Below are positions 46,111 through 58,442 of a DNA stretch of 64,000 bases, one piece after another (within the stretch, counting starts at the first letter, position 1; each line of letters begins with the position of its first letter). The notes under the pieces were generated by a model that ran no database searches, was not told where the DNA came from, and was given only the letters and a program-made list of their open reading frames with translations. This stretch comes from Lutjanus erythropterus (lineage: Eukaryota > Chordata > Actinopteri > Lutjaniformes > Lutjanidae). The stretch is taken from positions 28,550,298-28,614,297 of the forward strand of contig CM034603.1 in the NCBI GenBank assembly GCA_020091685.1, written 5' to 3'. A program made the translations under genes and the position numbers.

Positions 46111-47574
46111 ACTTTAGAGTGTCTAGATGCTGCTCCTTAAAATATATTGAATAGTTTTCTTTCAAAACCAAAAGTGGTTGAGTGTGAACGCTAATTCTTT
46201 GACAAGGCAAAAATTGTTTGTCAACAAGTTTCTAAGCCACAGTTCACCGAAGCGGACCTTGACTTCAAGACAGTCTTCTTGTATTGTGTTAACTGTGTTT
46301 TATAGAGGAGAATTCTGCACTGTTTTTACTGTAATTACTGTAATGGATCATAAAGATGGAATAAAGAGGATATGTCATCAGAGATCAAGGAAACATGTTA
46401 AGTTGAAATACTCCCTTCACTTGACATGAACACTACAGCTGGGATGTCCCTGTTCTCTATGTTGATTTTACATCAATCAGAGTTCAAATTAAATTCAAAT
46501 TTTAGCTGATGTAGATTTTTATAACTGTTAAACTGAGTGAAATGTTAATGGAGTTTGGCAGGCAGTGAGACAGGGAACCATTTAACTTGTTGTCCTTAAT
46601 GTGTGTTATTTCAGAGCAGTATGCTTTTGTTTTCAGGATTACGGGCTTGACTTTACATTGACAGACAACTGACAGTTGTAAACAGCGGATCAACTTACAG
46701 TAGAGGACTTGTCGTTGTTTGCTATTGTCAGTTTACAAAGTTGCATGCACACTGTGCTCTTACAAAGCACAGTTTAAAGTATACTTAATTATATAAATAT
46801 AAATAAATACTAAATACAAAACAAATTTGCATAACAAATTTACATGATTAAAAAGAAAATGGGTCATCTCTCTGATTGTGAGTGAATCCCATGCACAGTT
46901 TATTTTCCTAGGATGCTGATGTCATCCTCTTGATTTGTCATCCTGAAAAAAAAACCAAAACCATTAACCATGTTTATCATGACTACTACCTAGCGGAAGG
47001 CTACCTGCTGCCAGAGTCATGTAGAGTGAGTGTGTTGCTGTAATATTAACTTGGCAGGGCTGTGATGTGTCTGTGATGTTTGCACCAGAGGGCAACTATT
47101 TCAACAGACAGCTTAGGCGGGTTGCTCCGAAATGAGGCACCATAATCTGTGCTGTAATTCGGTAATGGTTGTGTGGCAACTGGTGCTGCGTTGGCACCGG
47201 ATTTCAGTTCCCAAACCTAGGCAGAACAGAATAGTGAGATATCAGGTGGCATTCAGTTACGCAACAGAGCTAGAGTTTTCACTGTGTACTCTGTGGCATG
47301 TGACAAAAGCACACACAATGGTCAGCTAGCCATTTTCATCAGGGGTATAAATGATCATTTAAAGTGACAGAAGAGTTGTTCAGTTTGTGCCCAGTCCAAA
47401 GCTAACTAATGTATTTAAAAATGTATAGAAACTGCTGGCTGCATTTTTGTTAGAAAATATGTTGGTAATGAAAACAAAAAAGTAAATTTTCAGAATTACT
47501 GTGCTTTCCTGCAGTACTTGAACATTAAAGTGGCCCCCATACGAGATGACAGTATCATCAGTGGCCCCAAGCCA

Positions 47575-47670
47575 GTTTGAGTTTGAGACCCCTGCCTTAA
47601 AGTCTCAAGTGAAGTCTCACAGCAGTCAAGTCCAAGTTGAGCCTCACATCCCAGTCCAATTCTCAAGGCG
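47575..47670 (+). repeat. CAAGTC-type interspersed repeat, piece 2
   Basis: Contains TAAAGTCTCAAGTGAAGTCT and CAGCAGTCAAGTCCAAGTTG, the same units as piece 1 at 46005. It is preceded by TTTGAGACCCCTGCCTTAAA, a phrase often at the edge of a fish hAT-type repeat. Boundaries uncertain. Confidence 0.5.
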
Positions 47671-50600
47671 ATTCTTCTTGTGGCTTAGCTCGATGTACCA
47701 AGTAAATAACGGTAGTCAGAGTTTGACCGCTGTGTGTTTGTTAAGATTGAAGTTGATGCTGTCTGCTGATTCTGACATCTCACAGCAAAGTCAAGCTTTC
47801 AGCCTTGGTTACATCTGTGGCTCAAAGGCTGAATGACGTGTGGTTCGGTTAGAAAACAAACTATATTATGTTTAAATTATTGAATGTGATGAATGTTAGG
47901 CATACACTGACAGGTTTTGACAGACTGTAGACATTGTTGCAGGTTGTTCACACTACACACAAGAAACAGCATGTCATGCACATGCCACACTATAAATATT
48001 TAATTCTACAGTACCCAGGCAGCTTTATCCAGTAAATCCCTTCTGTAGATTTTCATAATCTCAGTTGGTATGCTGTCCTGTTCAGACTTTTTCTCGCATA
48101 AGTGCCACAGACACATGTCCCCCCCTGTTGACAACACGATCACACTGCGGTTCTGTACTCCAGTTCTATTCTGATCCAAAAAAATTGATCTCTCTTTGCA
48201 CCTCGCCCTCGCTCCAGGATACGGACTAATTTGACTCTAAAAACACTTTTTAAATGAAACATGGTGACAACAATCCAATCAAACCAGCACCTTCACACAC
48301 CAGTTAATTGCACATGTGATTAAGAACTAAGACACCGATTTGTATCCGTGAACCTTCCATCTGTCTGCCATTTACCAGAATGGTGTCATTAACTTAATTT
48401 GTCCTTAGCTCATACAAAAAGCCATTCTCATTCCTAGCACACACTGAGCAATTATAACTGCTCCAGTTGTCCCATTTGCATAGTTCCATAGAATATGCAT
48501 TCTGATAGATTAGATTTTCCACTTAATATGCAAAACAGAGCTGTTATGGTTTGGTTTGCACAAGATATATCTAATAATTGGCTCAACTGAGCAACACTGA
48601 TTTTTGCATAATACTATAGGGCATGGATACTAATAATAATTATAATCAATATCTCTGCGTTGTCACAGTAAAACAATCTGAGGCCAATGCATCTGAATTT
48701 TCAAAAGGTTGTAGCTGTGTCCTCTGGTCACATGCCCACCTCTGTCATCATTAGCTTACGGCCCACCTCAAGGGGATCTGCGCTGTTAACATCAGAAATG
48801 ACCTTAAAACAAACCAACATGAGGCAGCTAAAGGACCTTAAAGTCACGCCATGTAAAGGCCACATGAGAGAACAGTCAGACGATACTGGATTGGTTGGAG
48901 GTTTACTTTGAAGCTGTGTACAGGTGTGATGGAGGATGTCTGTAATGTTTAGTGCTAATGCAAGTCATAATGCTTTTCGCTGTTCATACTAACCATTTAT
49001 CTTTAAAATCATTGCCTCATTAGACCAATTGTGATTTTCACAGCTTCATGATTTAAGTTTGAACAATGAACAATAATTTATCAATTATCACAGCTCTATA
49101 TGTCACTATAGTGCAGTCAGTAGGCGATTTGATAATTTTTAACGGGGGTGGCCTGAAGTGGGTGCTATAATGATGAAGACTGCTTCATTAGAGATGACTA
49201 ACAGAAGGGCAGGACTAAGAGTAAAGGTCGCTATTAAAAATCTGTCTGCTACTTCAGCACCACAGACAGCACCATGGACACAGGAGTGAAAATAAATTTC
49301 AAACCACAGAGATTCATTTGGAAGCTGCAAAAGTACCGAGAGGTGAACACAGAGACTTTTATAACCTCTGTCTCTCTGCTCTCTTGCACACACGAGTTGA
49401 ATCTCAGCTCTCCAGCGCTCATCAGAAAAAAACAAAAACATAAAGGCAAATGGGTCTACTGGCAGTGGGAGAAGGGTCAGTCACCTGTGTTTAGTGGGCT
49501 TAATTGTGTTTTTAAAAAATGCATACACGCTCTAATTTTGGTGTAAAAATGGTAGAACTGGCACAAAGCCTAGTCAGATAAAGGATCAATGAGTCAAGCT
49601 GACTAACATATTCAACTAAACAACCCCTCCGCTCCTGCACTCTCTCTACTGCTGGGGGATGGAGAGGGGTGGGGGGTTGCATTTGGTCATCCCCTCTCGT
49701 ATCACCTACTAAGTATAGTGCTGCCAGTTTGTTTTGCAATGCCCTGTGTGCTTCCTCATTAATTTTGTACTGTTTAATGCAACACAACTCTGAAAATGTA
49801 GATTTCTTTCTCATACTGGTAATTGCTTTGCTGTGAATCGAAATAGACAGAAAAAGGGAAAGCAGAAATGCCCAAGCGTTATGAGCTCTCTCAACTGAAT
49901 GGAGTTTGATAATAAAAATAACTTTATTCTCTGTTTCTGTATACACGAGGTTCTGCCATGGGCGGTGTTTTCAATGGATTTTAGACAGTAAAAGAAGATT
50001 GACCCCTGCCTCTGAATCAGTGGAGGCTTCTACAACTACTGCACTGTATTTTTGGATCAGAGTGTTTCATATTCTACAGTGTGAAATCTACAATTCCACA
50101 ACATTAATCAATGATGTGTCTCAGTTTTTACACAAAAATACTTTGTATTCTGTTTGTTGTTTGGTTGCAGCCCAAACCTAGATGATATTACACATATTCT
50201 ACAGACTTTTCATTGATCTCTCCCAATCAATATCTGTCCCTTTGGAGAGTGATGAGACATTTTTTAACCTACTTTCATAGGACAGGGCTACCATCTGAAA
50301 TCCAATAAGGAGCCCTGGGGGGCTGTGGAACAGTTACAGCATGATACATGATTTGGATGCAGTATTATTTCCTTTGCACACTGTTTACTTGTGTTTTGTC
50401 ATCAGAGTTGTGTCACAGAAACTTCATGCCGACATTCTCACTGGGTAGCTATGCAAAGCCCAGCAGATGCTTACAGTCTATAGCTTAATTGTTGTATTTT
50501 TTCTCATAATGTTTTAAATTACACAGTCAAGCATATCATGTGATTTTGTGGTCGGGGATCCAAAATCACTATTGCATCCCATGACAACAATTAGTCTGTA

Positions 50601-50794
50601 AACATTAAACAAATACGCTCCATGTGAGTCTTTTAATTGTGCACTTATGTCAAACACATAGCAACAAATTATTAATTTGATTTAGTCATTGTTGGCTTTC
50701 TTGCTGAGACTGAAATGAGAAAAGGGATACCACTTTCACGTGTTAATTAACTCAAAAATGCGTACTTTGTAACTCTTGCTAAACTACAAATTAA

Positions 50795-51275
50795 GGCCTG
50801 ACTGATACTGGAATTTTGGGCCTGACAGTGATACCAATATTAGGGAGCAAAAAATTTTCAATATTGATATGTTTGCTTAAATTATTTATATATAATATAC
50901 ATAATATAGAATATATATAAACACACTGTAATGATAGCTCACAAGTGGTTATAAGTTGCGACAAAGATAATAGAAGCAGGATATTTTACAACTTTGTAAA
51001 ACTTTATTGTCCAAAATGACAGTCACTGGTATTTTTTTAATTAATTATAAATAAATATGAATTAAAAAAAACACAAATAGTGCAAAATGTGCGTATATGT
51101 TTAATCTGAATTACAAAAAAGGATCGGATATGCACAGGATGTTGCCTATTAAGATAACAAATAAAAACAATCTGAATTATGTTCTGTTAAAAAACAGTTT
51201 TTATATATGCGCCTATCAGACAACATATATGCCGATACCAGTCTAGACTGATACAGCTGTGATAGGTCAATACTT
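50795..51275 (+). repeat. Probable DNA-transposon-derived repeat ('GGCCTGACTGATACTGG')
   Basis: The opening AAGGCCTGACTGATACTGGA, ATTTTGGGCCTGACAGTGAT and the later CATATATGCCGATACCAGTC recall teleost repeats with 'GGCCTGACCGATATCGG' ends and a 'CCGATACCGAT' interior. A related short piece is at 35028-35112 (AGCCAGACTGATACATCGGT). No target duplication found. Confidence 0.45.
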
Positions 51276-52704
51276 TTATACTTTACCAATAGTTTTTACC
51301 ACAAATTCTGGATTGTAAGAAAAAAAGTTTTTAAAAAATCTGTGCATACAAACACCCAATGCATTGTTTAATATTCACTATTTTTGTTAACATTTTTCTT
51401 GTTCAGTTCTGTATTCTGTATTCAGCCACATTTGTCTGAAGCTGAAATTAATAAAGATAGGATAGGTAAGTGCATGAAATTCTTCTCTTTCTCTTATAAA
51501 AATACCATGGCATCTAATAACATCTGAGTTTTCACCACAAGAAGAGTTTTTAATATATCAAAAGGGACAAGTATTCACCACTGGCTGCATAACTTTTGCT
51601 ACGACATACTCTGATAAAACTTGCCAAAGCTGAGGCAAATGAATTTCAAACTGAAAAAAAAGAAACCAAGGAAAGATAAAATGCATGAAACAAAGCAAGA
51701 GCTGACCAATAATCTCAACAGTTTTTTCTCGATAATAATACACTGACATATTACAACACAGTTCAGCCGACTAGACATGTTAATTAACTGTTTTTGAGAC
51801 ACTGATCCAGACACGCTGCTGTCTAGGTCACAGGGATTTGTGACATTTGTACTGTGGCACAGTTTTTCATAAAAACAATTAATATGTGGAGCAACAGTGA
51901 AATACCTGTAAGTGAATCGGTGAGGACAGAAGTACCACAATGCAGAGGCAGTTTTTCTATTACCTCTGCACCCCGTAACAATTAAATTGTTGTACTCTTA
52001 ATTATTGTGGTGGTATTCGAACACTAACTGTTGGAAACAGAATGACTTCCTGACAGCCACTGGGTCACAAGGCAGTAAGTACTGCTGTGCCGCTGATTAA
52101 ATTCACCCAATAATTAAGCAGACATCATTGATTCCCTGCAGAGAAATGGAGAAATGGAGAGAGTGTGTGTGAGAGAGACTCCCTCTCTGTCCCTCTGCTT
52201 CCTGTAGCCCCTGCAGCGCTGGGCCAGTCAGATATGCGTAATTTGGGAAATGAGCAGAAGTCAATTCCACTTAAACAGACAGTGGTGGTTGGACACATCG
52301 ATGTTCCATGCATTGTTGACTCCCTTCATTTTCTTCCTCCCTGATTTCCTCTGTGTAATTGACAGAGCGATCGAAGGGAATGAGAACGTGTGCCCTAGAT
52401 TATGATTGTGGGTGTGAGTGTAATGTAGTGTGTAAGACTTTAAAACCAAACAATGACATATTACTTGAATAATTTACGACACTTCTGCATGTCAAGTACA
52501 GCTGCTTGGTCAGTGCCCATATACTTTAAATTATGACACTGTAGCTGCTCCTCTAGTGTCGTCTCTGGAGGAGCCCTCACATCGAAGTCAGATGTCAGAG
52601 TACAAAGAGTGAGAAAGTCGACGCAAGTCATTCTTCCAGGATTGTGATAGGGTTTTTTTTGTCTGTCATGGGATTGGTGTAGGACAGTATTTTTGTGGGA
52701 ATGG
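51276..52704. other. Non-genic stretch
   Basis: AT-rich to about 52000. 52110-52420 is more balanced, with GAGAGTGTGTGTGAGAGAGA and CCTGCAGCGCTGGGCCAGTC; it might be a conserved segment. No element recognised. Confidence 0.4.
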
Positions 52705-52712
52705 GAAGGGAC

Positions 52713-53052
52713 TAGGGATGTTGCTGGCGACTAATTTCCCTGTCGATTAAACGGAAAATTTAATTTAGACTAGTTGACTAGTCTAACAGTAAATAAACAC
52801 TCAGAGTGCAGTGAAAATTTAGCGAAATGTATTAATTAATAATGTTGAACACTGTCTGGTACTGTGTATATTGAGAGCCGTTAATCACAGTGAATAGTGG
52901 GGGGCAGCTGCATGACATCTTAGAGGCAACAGTTAACTGGCATGGTGCATGAATAAAATATTTATAAATAGTTTAACTGACTAGTATTCTGGTGCCGACT
53001 AGCAAGGGTGGTTACGTTTAATCATGTAGTCGACTAATTGTGCACATTCCTA
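52713..53052. mobile_element. hAT-type MITE with 8-bp target-site duplication (complete)
   Basis: The left end TAGGGATGTTGCTGGCGACT and right end TGTGCACATTCCTA are imperfect inverted repeats (opposite strand: TAGGAATGTGCACA). GACTAGTTGACTAG and GTAGTCGACTAATTG occur near the two ends. The flanks are GAAGGGAC (52705-52712) and GAAGAGAC (53053-53060), an 8-bp duplication with one mismatch. Non-autonomous, about 340 bp. Confidence 0.85.
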
Positions 53053-53060
53053 GAAGAGAC

Positions 53061-56000
53061 AGGACTGAAAATCCACTCCTGTGTCACTCTCTATATTTAT
53101 TATTGCTAACTTGATGAAGGACCCCTGCACGTGGAAAACTTATGATGGAGGAGTACCTGCAGCGCCATAGTTTGAAGTGAAGGGCCACTGACTAAGCTGC
53201 TGTATTTGACAAGTTGGAATGAGAACATGTTGGTATGTGTGCATCAATGGCTTCAAAAGTAGAGCTTAAAATCAGATTTATTTTACAGTATCAATAAAAA
53301 TCAATTATGAGTCTACATGAGTTTAAGGTTAGGGTTGGTTAATAAAGGTAGTGATGTAATTATTTCTTGTGAGTTTAGTAATGCAAATGTATGCTTGTGT
53401 GGGTGCCTGCCTGTCTGATTCTGCCAGGGTTGTTTTTCTCACATCCGTGTGGGCAGGTGGAATACACAACACATATTATATTACAGCCACATACACCAGA
53501 AAGCTGAAGAAGCTGTTTTGCATTTGATGCCTGTGCATGTATTTAGACACAGTAGTTATGGTACAACAGCTGGCTACCAGAGCTACCACAGCAAGCAAAT
53601 GTGCCGCCACAGTCAGTTCCTACATATGGCAAAGACCGAGAGCTGTACCCAAATTGATATTTTGTTAGTCGAATTAGAATTGGCTATTTAGTATGAAGAT
53701 TTGATGATTTGTTCTTTTTTTCAATTCAGCGCCACACTAAACATCTATATCAGACAATATAAGTATCATTGTTTAGCCTACGACATTTTAGTGTCTTTCT
53801 TTGTCATCTGTGTTACATTGGATTTCCAGTCAGAGAAAGTAAAAATGTGCGTCTCATCGTTAAGTGATAAAATCCCGAGCACCGCAGAGAATCTCTCCTG
53901 CAGGGTTGCTGTCTGATAGTTTTGTGATTTGTGGTGATTTTGAGACTTAGTGTAAAGTTTGCAGCTAAAAAGCAAGAGTTGAAAGTTTTCTTTTATCAGT
54001 AAACGCCAGTGCACGTTTAAGATTCCCCTTATTTATAATTCCTCATTGACATATTTTCCCTTTGCATTTTAAAAGCCTCTACTCTTTATCTTTCTTCTTC
54101 CTGTTATTGTAATGCACACTGCCAAAGAAAAAACAAAAACAACTGCTCGACCTAAAGAATCTCAGTCGACCGAGGGATCTCAACTGATAATTCGACTCCT
54201 CAGCTTTCACAGAGCAACCCTAGAAAGAATCATTGTTAAATCAATAGGAGGAAAATTAATGTATGCTGCGGTTTGCCCCAGTTGTAGCTTAAAGACTGCC
54301 GCCGTCCATCGCGTTGTGAGGTGGCAGGAATAATTCTGTTTCCAGTGTCCAAGAGGTAAATGTCCCTCTCCTTCTTTGCACAGGCAATGTAGGGTGACGC
54401 TCAGTGGGAGCACTGCCAAGGCTTGAAAGAGCATGAAGAAATCATCAGGACAAAACAGGAGCAGCTGCAGTAGAAAATATCTTTGATTAAAATTAATCAA
54501 AGGTACAAGACATAAACTTTGTGGGCAGAAGTCATGACTCTCAAGGTGCATTTTAGTAAAAAAAAACATCTAATCACTGAGCTTAACAAGTACTGTGTTG
54601 CATGATGACAAGCGAAAGCTAAAGATTACACTAGAACTTGATAAAACATTCAGCAGTTTAAATTTGTCCACTCACCTGGTAAACCTTGGATGAATGTCAA
54701 ATGAGGCAGTGTTTTGTTCCCAGTTGCATTGCTTTTGAATTTGCTAACCGACTTTTTTTGCGGACTGGCTTCTATTTTATTGCAATTGCATGTGAGGCAC
54801 CTGGTAGTATTTAGAGACATCCACTCTGCCAAATTAACGGGAAAAAAAAGATTTCTTAGAAATAAAGTTTGAAATAATTAAAATTGATGGTGATTACATA
54901 AACTTCTAGTACTGTAAATTATCCAAGAGACATTAAATGAAAACATTGAAATGGGAATTCATAATGAAGAAAATACTTTTTGGCTCCAGTCAGGAGAATT
55001 ATCTTTAAAGATAATTGCATTACACACAATACCCTGAAGTCGACTATCTTGGCATCTGTGAGTGCTAATCCAAAATTGTAGGTGAAATGTCCCATCAGGC
55101 GGCTGTATCTCATTATTCCTGCAGAGAACCACCATTTAAACTTGAGTAATTTAACAGCAGTGTTGCTCTGAAAACTGTTATTAAACCTTTTTCCACTTTA
55201 ATGGATCATCGCTTTATTATGAACACTTTTTGTTGAATATTTCAGCCCTTTAAAGTGCCTCTTGTTACTGTTAAATGATTTATTATCAGTAGATGTGATG
55301 TTAGTCAGTCATGGTGACAGCTGATGTTAAAGTTTTTGTGGTTTAAAAATTGTAAATTACATCTTTTAAACTGCAGAGGCATTTAAGGTTAAAAAAGTGA
55401 CAGCAGGCGTTCTTGTGAAGCAACCAAATGTGACAAAGAGCCATCCAGATTTTCCTCTGAGGTCTTTTAAAGCTCATATTATGGTTTTCATTTGTATTAT
55501 GCTTTTATGATATTGTTGTCATGTTTTTATTCTCTGCAGCTTTGTAGCTGTGGTTAACTAATCTAATTGACTTGTTGTCATCATAACTCTTCTTCATTAT
55601 TAATGAAAGGGTTGTGCCATTGTGTCATGAAGGATTTAATCATCTTGCTGAGATTTTTCTACTCTCTCTCTCTTGTCCTCACGATATTGAAAGCAAAACA
55701 GTAGTATCATGTTCAATGGGGAAATGTGTTTGAAGCATTTTATTCTGAAAATATACTGTATCCTTTCTTGTACTGTAGGTACTCTCTTGAGACTACATGT
55801 TTTTTGTGAATACATTTAGCCCCTTCAGCTAGCAGGTCTAAGAGCTGCACTCTGAGCACAAAAAGCAGAATAATTTATGAAATACTCTACATACAAATGT
55901 TTTTTGTAATATTTAGCCTTTGCTTGAAATGGAAGCTAAAGCTGGGTGGAAATGAGTTTTCTGTCATGAAGATTGAAGGTTGAAAAATCTTTTTTTTCCC

Positions 56001-56306
56001 TCATTCATGGGGGCTATGAGTGATAACAATGTCTATCTGCTATCACACACAGAGCTCGTGTTCGATTTTGTGGAAATTCTTGGGCTCAATGCTGCACAGA
56101 GTCTTTGTAATGCTGACAGGGTTTCAACCTTGAGGGTTCCAACTGTCATACATCTCCTCTCAAGTGTCAGAACCATCTAGATATCCATCAAATACAAAAA
56201 AGACCTTCCCAAACAAGGATTTTCACAATCTTGGGATGAACTAAAAAAAAATCACCATAACATGCCAGTGTCTGAATCTACTATCTACTCAGATGGCAAA
56301 CAACTA
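53061..56306. other. Non-genic stretch
   Basis: AT-rich sequence, no recognisable exon or element terminus. Short open frames on both strands (for example 54207-54569 minus) have no known motif and ordinary composition for non-coding DNA. Confidence 0.5.
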
Positions 56307-56560
56307 GGGCCGTACAGAATAGTTCAAAGCTTTGTTGGTTGCTGTGTAGCTTTTTTCATGTGCACAGTTATAAGATCAGGCTACACTAATATTATTAGTC
56401 CGTTGAAGTAGATTCCTGTGGAGGCTGCGTGCAGTTGTTTCCAATTTGTGTGATGAAAACATTTTCAATAAATCCAAAGTGTTGTGAAATCCAAAAGTCA
56501 AAATTGATGAAAGTCAAAATTCATAACATATTTTAACAAAAATACTCTGCATCAATCCAT
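56307..56560 (+). repeat. Possible hAT-type repeat starting AGGGCCGTACAGAATAG
   Basis: AGGGCCGTACAGAATAGTTC followed by AAAGCTTTGTTGG recalls the end of teleost repeats reading 'AGGGCCGTACCGAATAGT'. The other end is not visible, so only the start is supported. Confidence 0.35.
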
Positions 56561-56654
56561 ATTTGTTGGAGTTAAGCCTTTCAAAAACATTTTCATTTTG
56601 GGGTGCAAAACCAGCTCTTCCTCTTGTGGGCAAAGCTCTAAAATAATATGTTGT

Positions 56655-56945
56655 TAGAGTTAGGCGATACAGACCAAATCAAATATTACTATCAAATATT
56701 TTTGACCAAATATGTCGCTGTTGTGACAATGTTGTAGGGTTGACTATTGGTGCTTTCACAAAATTTTAACACAATAACATTTTTTTAAATGATCATCAGT
56801 AATGTGCATATAATGACTAGGTGGGTAAAGGCAAATGAAAGAAAAGTTATACTATATCATAATATAACAGTATCCAAAATAGAACACAATATCTAGTCTC
56901 ACATCATGATATGGGTACAATATTGATATTTTGCTCAACCTTCAC
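56655..56945. repeat. Probable hAT-type MITE with 'AGTTAGGCGATA' end
   Basis: The left end is TTAGAGTTAGGCGATACAGA and the right end is ATATTGATATTTTGCTCAAC. The opposite strand of the right end reads GTTGAGCAAAATATC, an imperfect partner of GTTAGGCGATA. Repeats with 'CAGGGTTGGGCGATATGG' ends are common in fish. No target duplication could be read. Confidence 0.5.
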
Positions 56946-58119
56946 CACAAATTCCAGTTATGCTGATGAAACTAATTAAACTCAAGAAAAAGAAAAGACT
57001 AACTCATTTAATCCACCAAATCACTTTAGTCTGTTGAGGATTTTGTTCAAAGATGTTTTATCTTTTTTTCAGGGTGAAGATGTCATAAAATATGATGACA
57101 GACATTCAATGCTTCATTCAAAAGCCTCAATAGAAGCTCTGAATGTTAAAAAATAATATTTGATACAGTCCTATGAACAATTGTAGGCCTTTACTCTTCA
57201 ACCCTTCAACATCTTAGGTTTTTATCTCCTATTCCTTTCACTGTGAAAATAACATTTAAACATTTCATTTATATTTTATGCATTTTCATAAAAAAAAAGG
57301 CCTCATTAGAATGAGAGAGATGGTGCTGCATTGAAATGGAAAACCGTCCGTCCAAATACAGCAACTTCTCTGAGGCTGTAGCACCACACTATGATCCTGA
57401 AATGTTTCCATTCCTCAGCAGGGGGACGTTTTCAGCAACTGAATTAGATGATGCAACAGATGCTGATGTGCATTTAAATGCAGCTTGGGATACAGATTTT
57501 CCTTTGTTTGAGTTTTGGTGTGCAAATGTCAACCTCACTAAAAGCAAAACTGTTTGTGTGGTTTCTGTTTGCCATCCACAAACAGACAGTAAAAACAAAT
57601 GCCAGTTATAAGCCTGCCATGTGGTGGGAAATTGATGAATTATGCAGTAATATTTTGTTAGCAAGAAAAAAAATTACACACACAGTTTACACATGTGTGA
57701 GAATACAGAGAAAAAAAGAAGTTGCAATTGGTTCAGGAGAGGATACAGCTCCAAAGAGACTGAAAACAAATATTACAGAGTCTTGATAATTAAATCTAAG
57801 CAGTGATAAAAGAGGCCTTTCATAGCACCTGATAGACAGTTAGCAATATGTTATTTAGGAGCATTGGCCTCTTATTTCCACTGAAAAGTTTACTTTTATG
57901 TCAGCAAATAACAAGGTTATTAAGATTTGCAAGTTTTAATTTTAAAAGGATAGAGATACATAACTTTGCAGTGGTGGAAAGTAACTCAGTACATTTACTC
58001 TGTACTGTGAACTACAACATTAGTGTTATTATGATCATTATTATTAACATTGTAAACTACATTTTTTAGGTATTTCAGAGAGAGAGATTGTTCTGTTTTT
58101 TGTAATCTGACAGCTTACA
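56946..58119. other. Non-genic stretch
   Basis: AT-rich. Three overlapping frames stay open around 57336-57786 because stops are locally scarce. The first reads a plausible-looking MENRPSKYSNFSEAV start, but no family is recognised and no splice sites fit convincingly. Confidence 0.4.
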
Positions 58120-58442
58120 GTAACTCTTTGTTTGGTGTTTGTTTGTGAGCAGTTTCTCGTAGGAACTACTTTCATTTTTGTCACAGAAAGAAAATAGTTC
58201 CTACATGAAACTACTCACTACAAGGTCTGTGAATTATCTTGAGTGACTGGGTCATGATTTCTGGAAAAAGACATTACTTTCAGGTGCTGTCTAGTTCCAT
58301 TTTATTCATGAGAAGGGAGACATCTCTGTGGTTGATATCTTCAAAACTCTCCAACTCAAGCCAAAACAAAGTAGATGGATACATAGCACTAAAGGCTAGA
58401 GGAAGGATTTTTAATGATTTTGGAGTGAACTGTCCCTTTAAT
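58120..58442 (+). repeat. Interspersed repeat ending GAGTGAACTGTCCCTTTAA
   Basis: The blocks TTCTGGAAAAAGACATTACT, GGGAGACATCTCTGTGGTTG, AGTAGATGGATACATAGCAC and TTTTTAATGATTTTGGAGTG, then GAACTGTCCCTTTAA, recall a very common teleost repeat. The right end is TTAAAGGGACAGTTC when read on the minus strand, the same type of terminus as the repeats at 2008, 5712 and 10621. It contains a strong foldback at 58145-58218. Confidence 0.7.
58145..58218. repeat. Foldback (23-bp arms) inside the repeat
   Basis: The left arm GTGAGCAGTTTCTCGTAGGAACT (58145-58167) pairs with 58196-58218 at 20 of 23 positions, around a loop of 28 bases that can itself pair partly (CTTTC with GAAAG). The transcript would form a hairpin of about 70 bases, the size of a microRNA precursor. 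As part of a dispersed repeat it more likely reflects an internal inverted repeat. Confidence 0.8.

Larger units (their letters stand above)
42741..50794. other. Long non-genic stretch with two 'CAAGTC'-type repeat pieces
   Basis: No recognisable gene. At 46005-46110 and 47575-47670 lie two pieces of a repeat based on CAAGTCxxAAGTCTC/GTCCAAGT units, a familiar teleost dispersed repeat. 44560-44660 is pyrimidine-rich. 48420-48620 has octamer-like sites (ATTTGCAT, ATATGCAT, AATATGCAAA) and is a candidate conserved non-coding element. Nothing else supported. Confidence 0.45.

Noticed and set aside
46741..46772. Small hairpin CTGTGCTCTTACAAAGCACAG
   Set aside because: A 7-bp stem with a short loop is expected by chance in a window of this size.
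49512..49946. 144-codon minus-strand frame
   Set aside because: The longest frames here are within what chance gives in 64 kb. Composition shows no domain and no homology that I recognise.
54207..54569. 120-codon minus-strand frame
   Set aside because: No recognisable motif, typical composition of random AT-rich frames, and no splice context.
57336..57611. 91-codon plus-strand frame, MENRPSKYSNFSEAV..., rather protein-like
   Set aside because: Two other frames are open over the same bases, so stops are simply rare here. No motif and no fitting splice sites.
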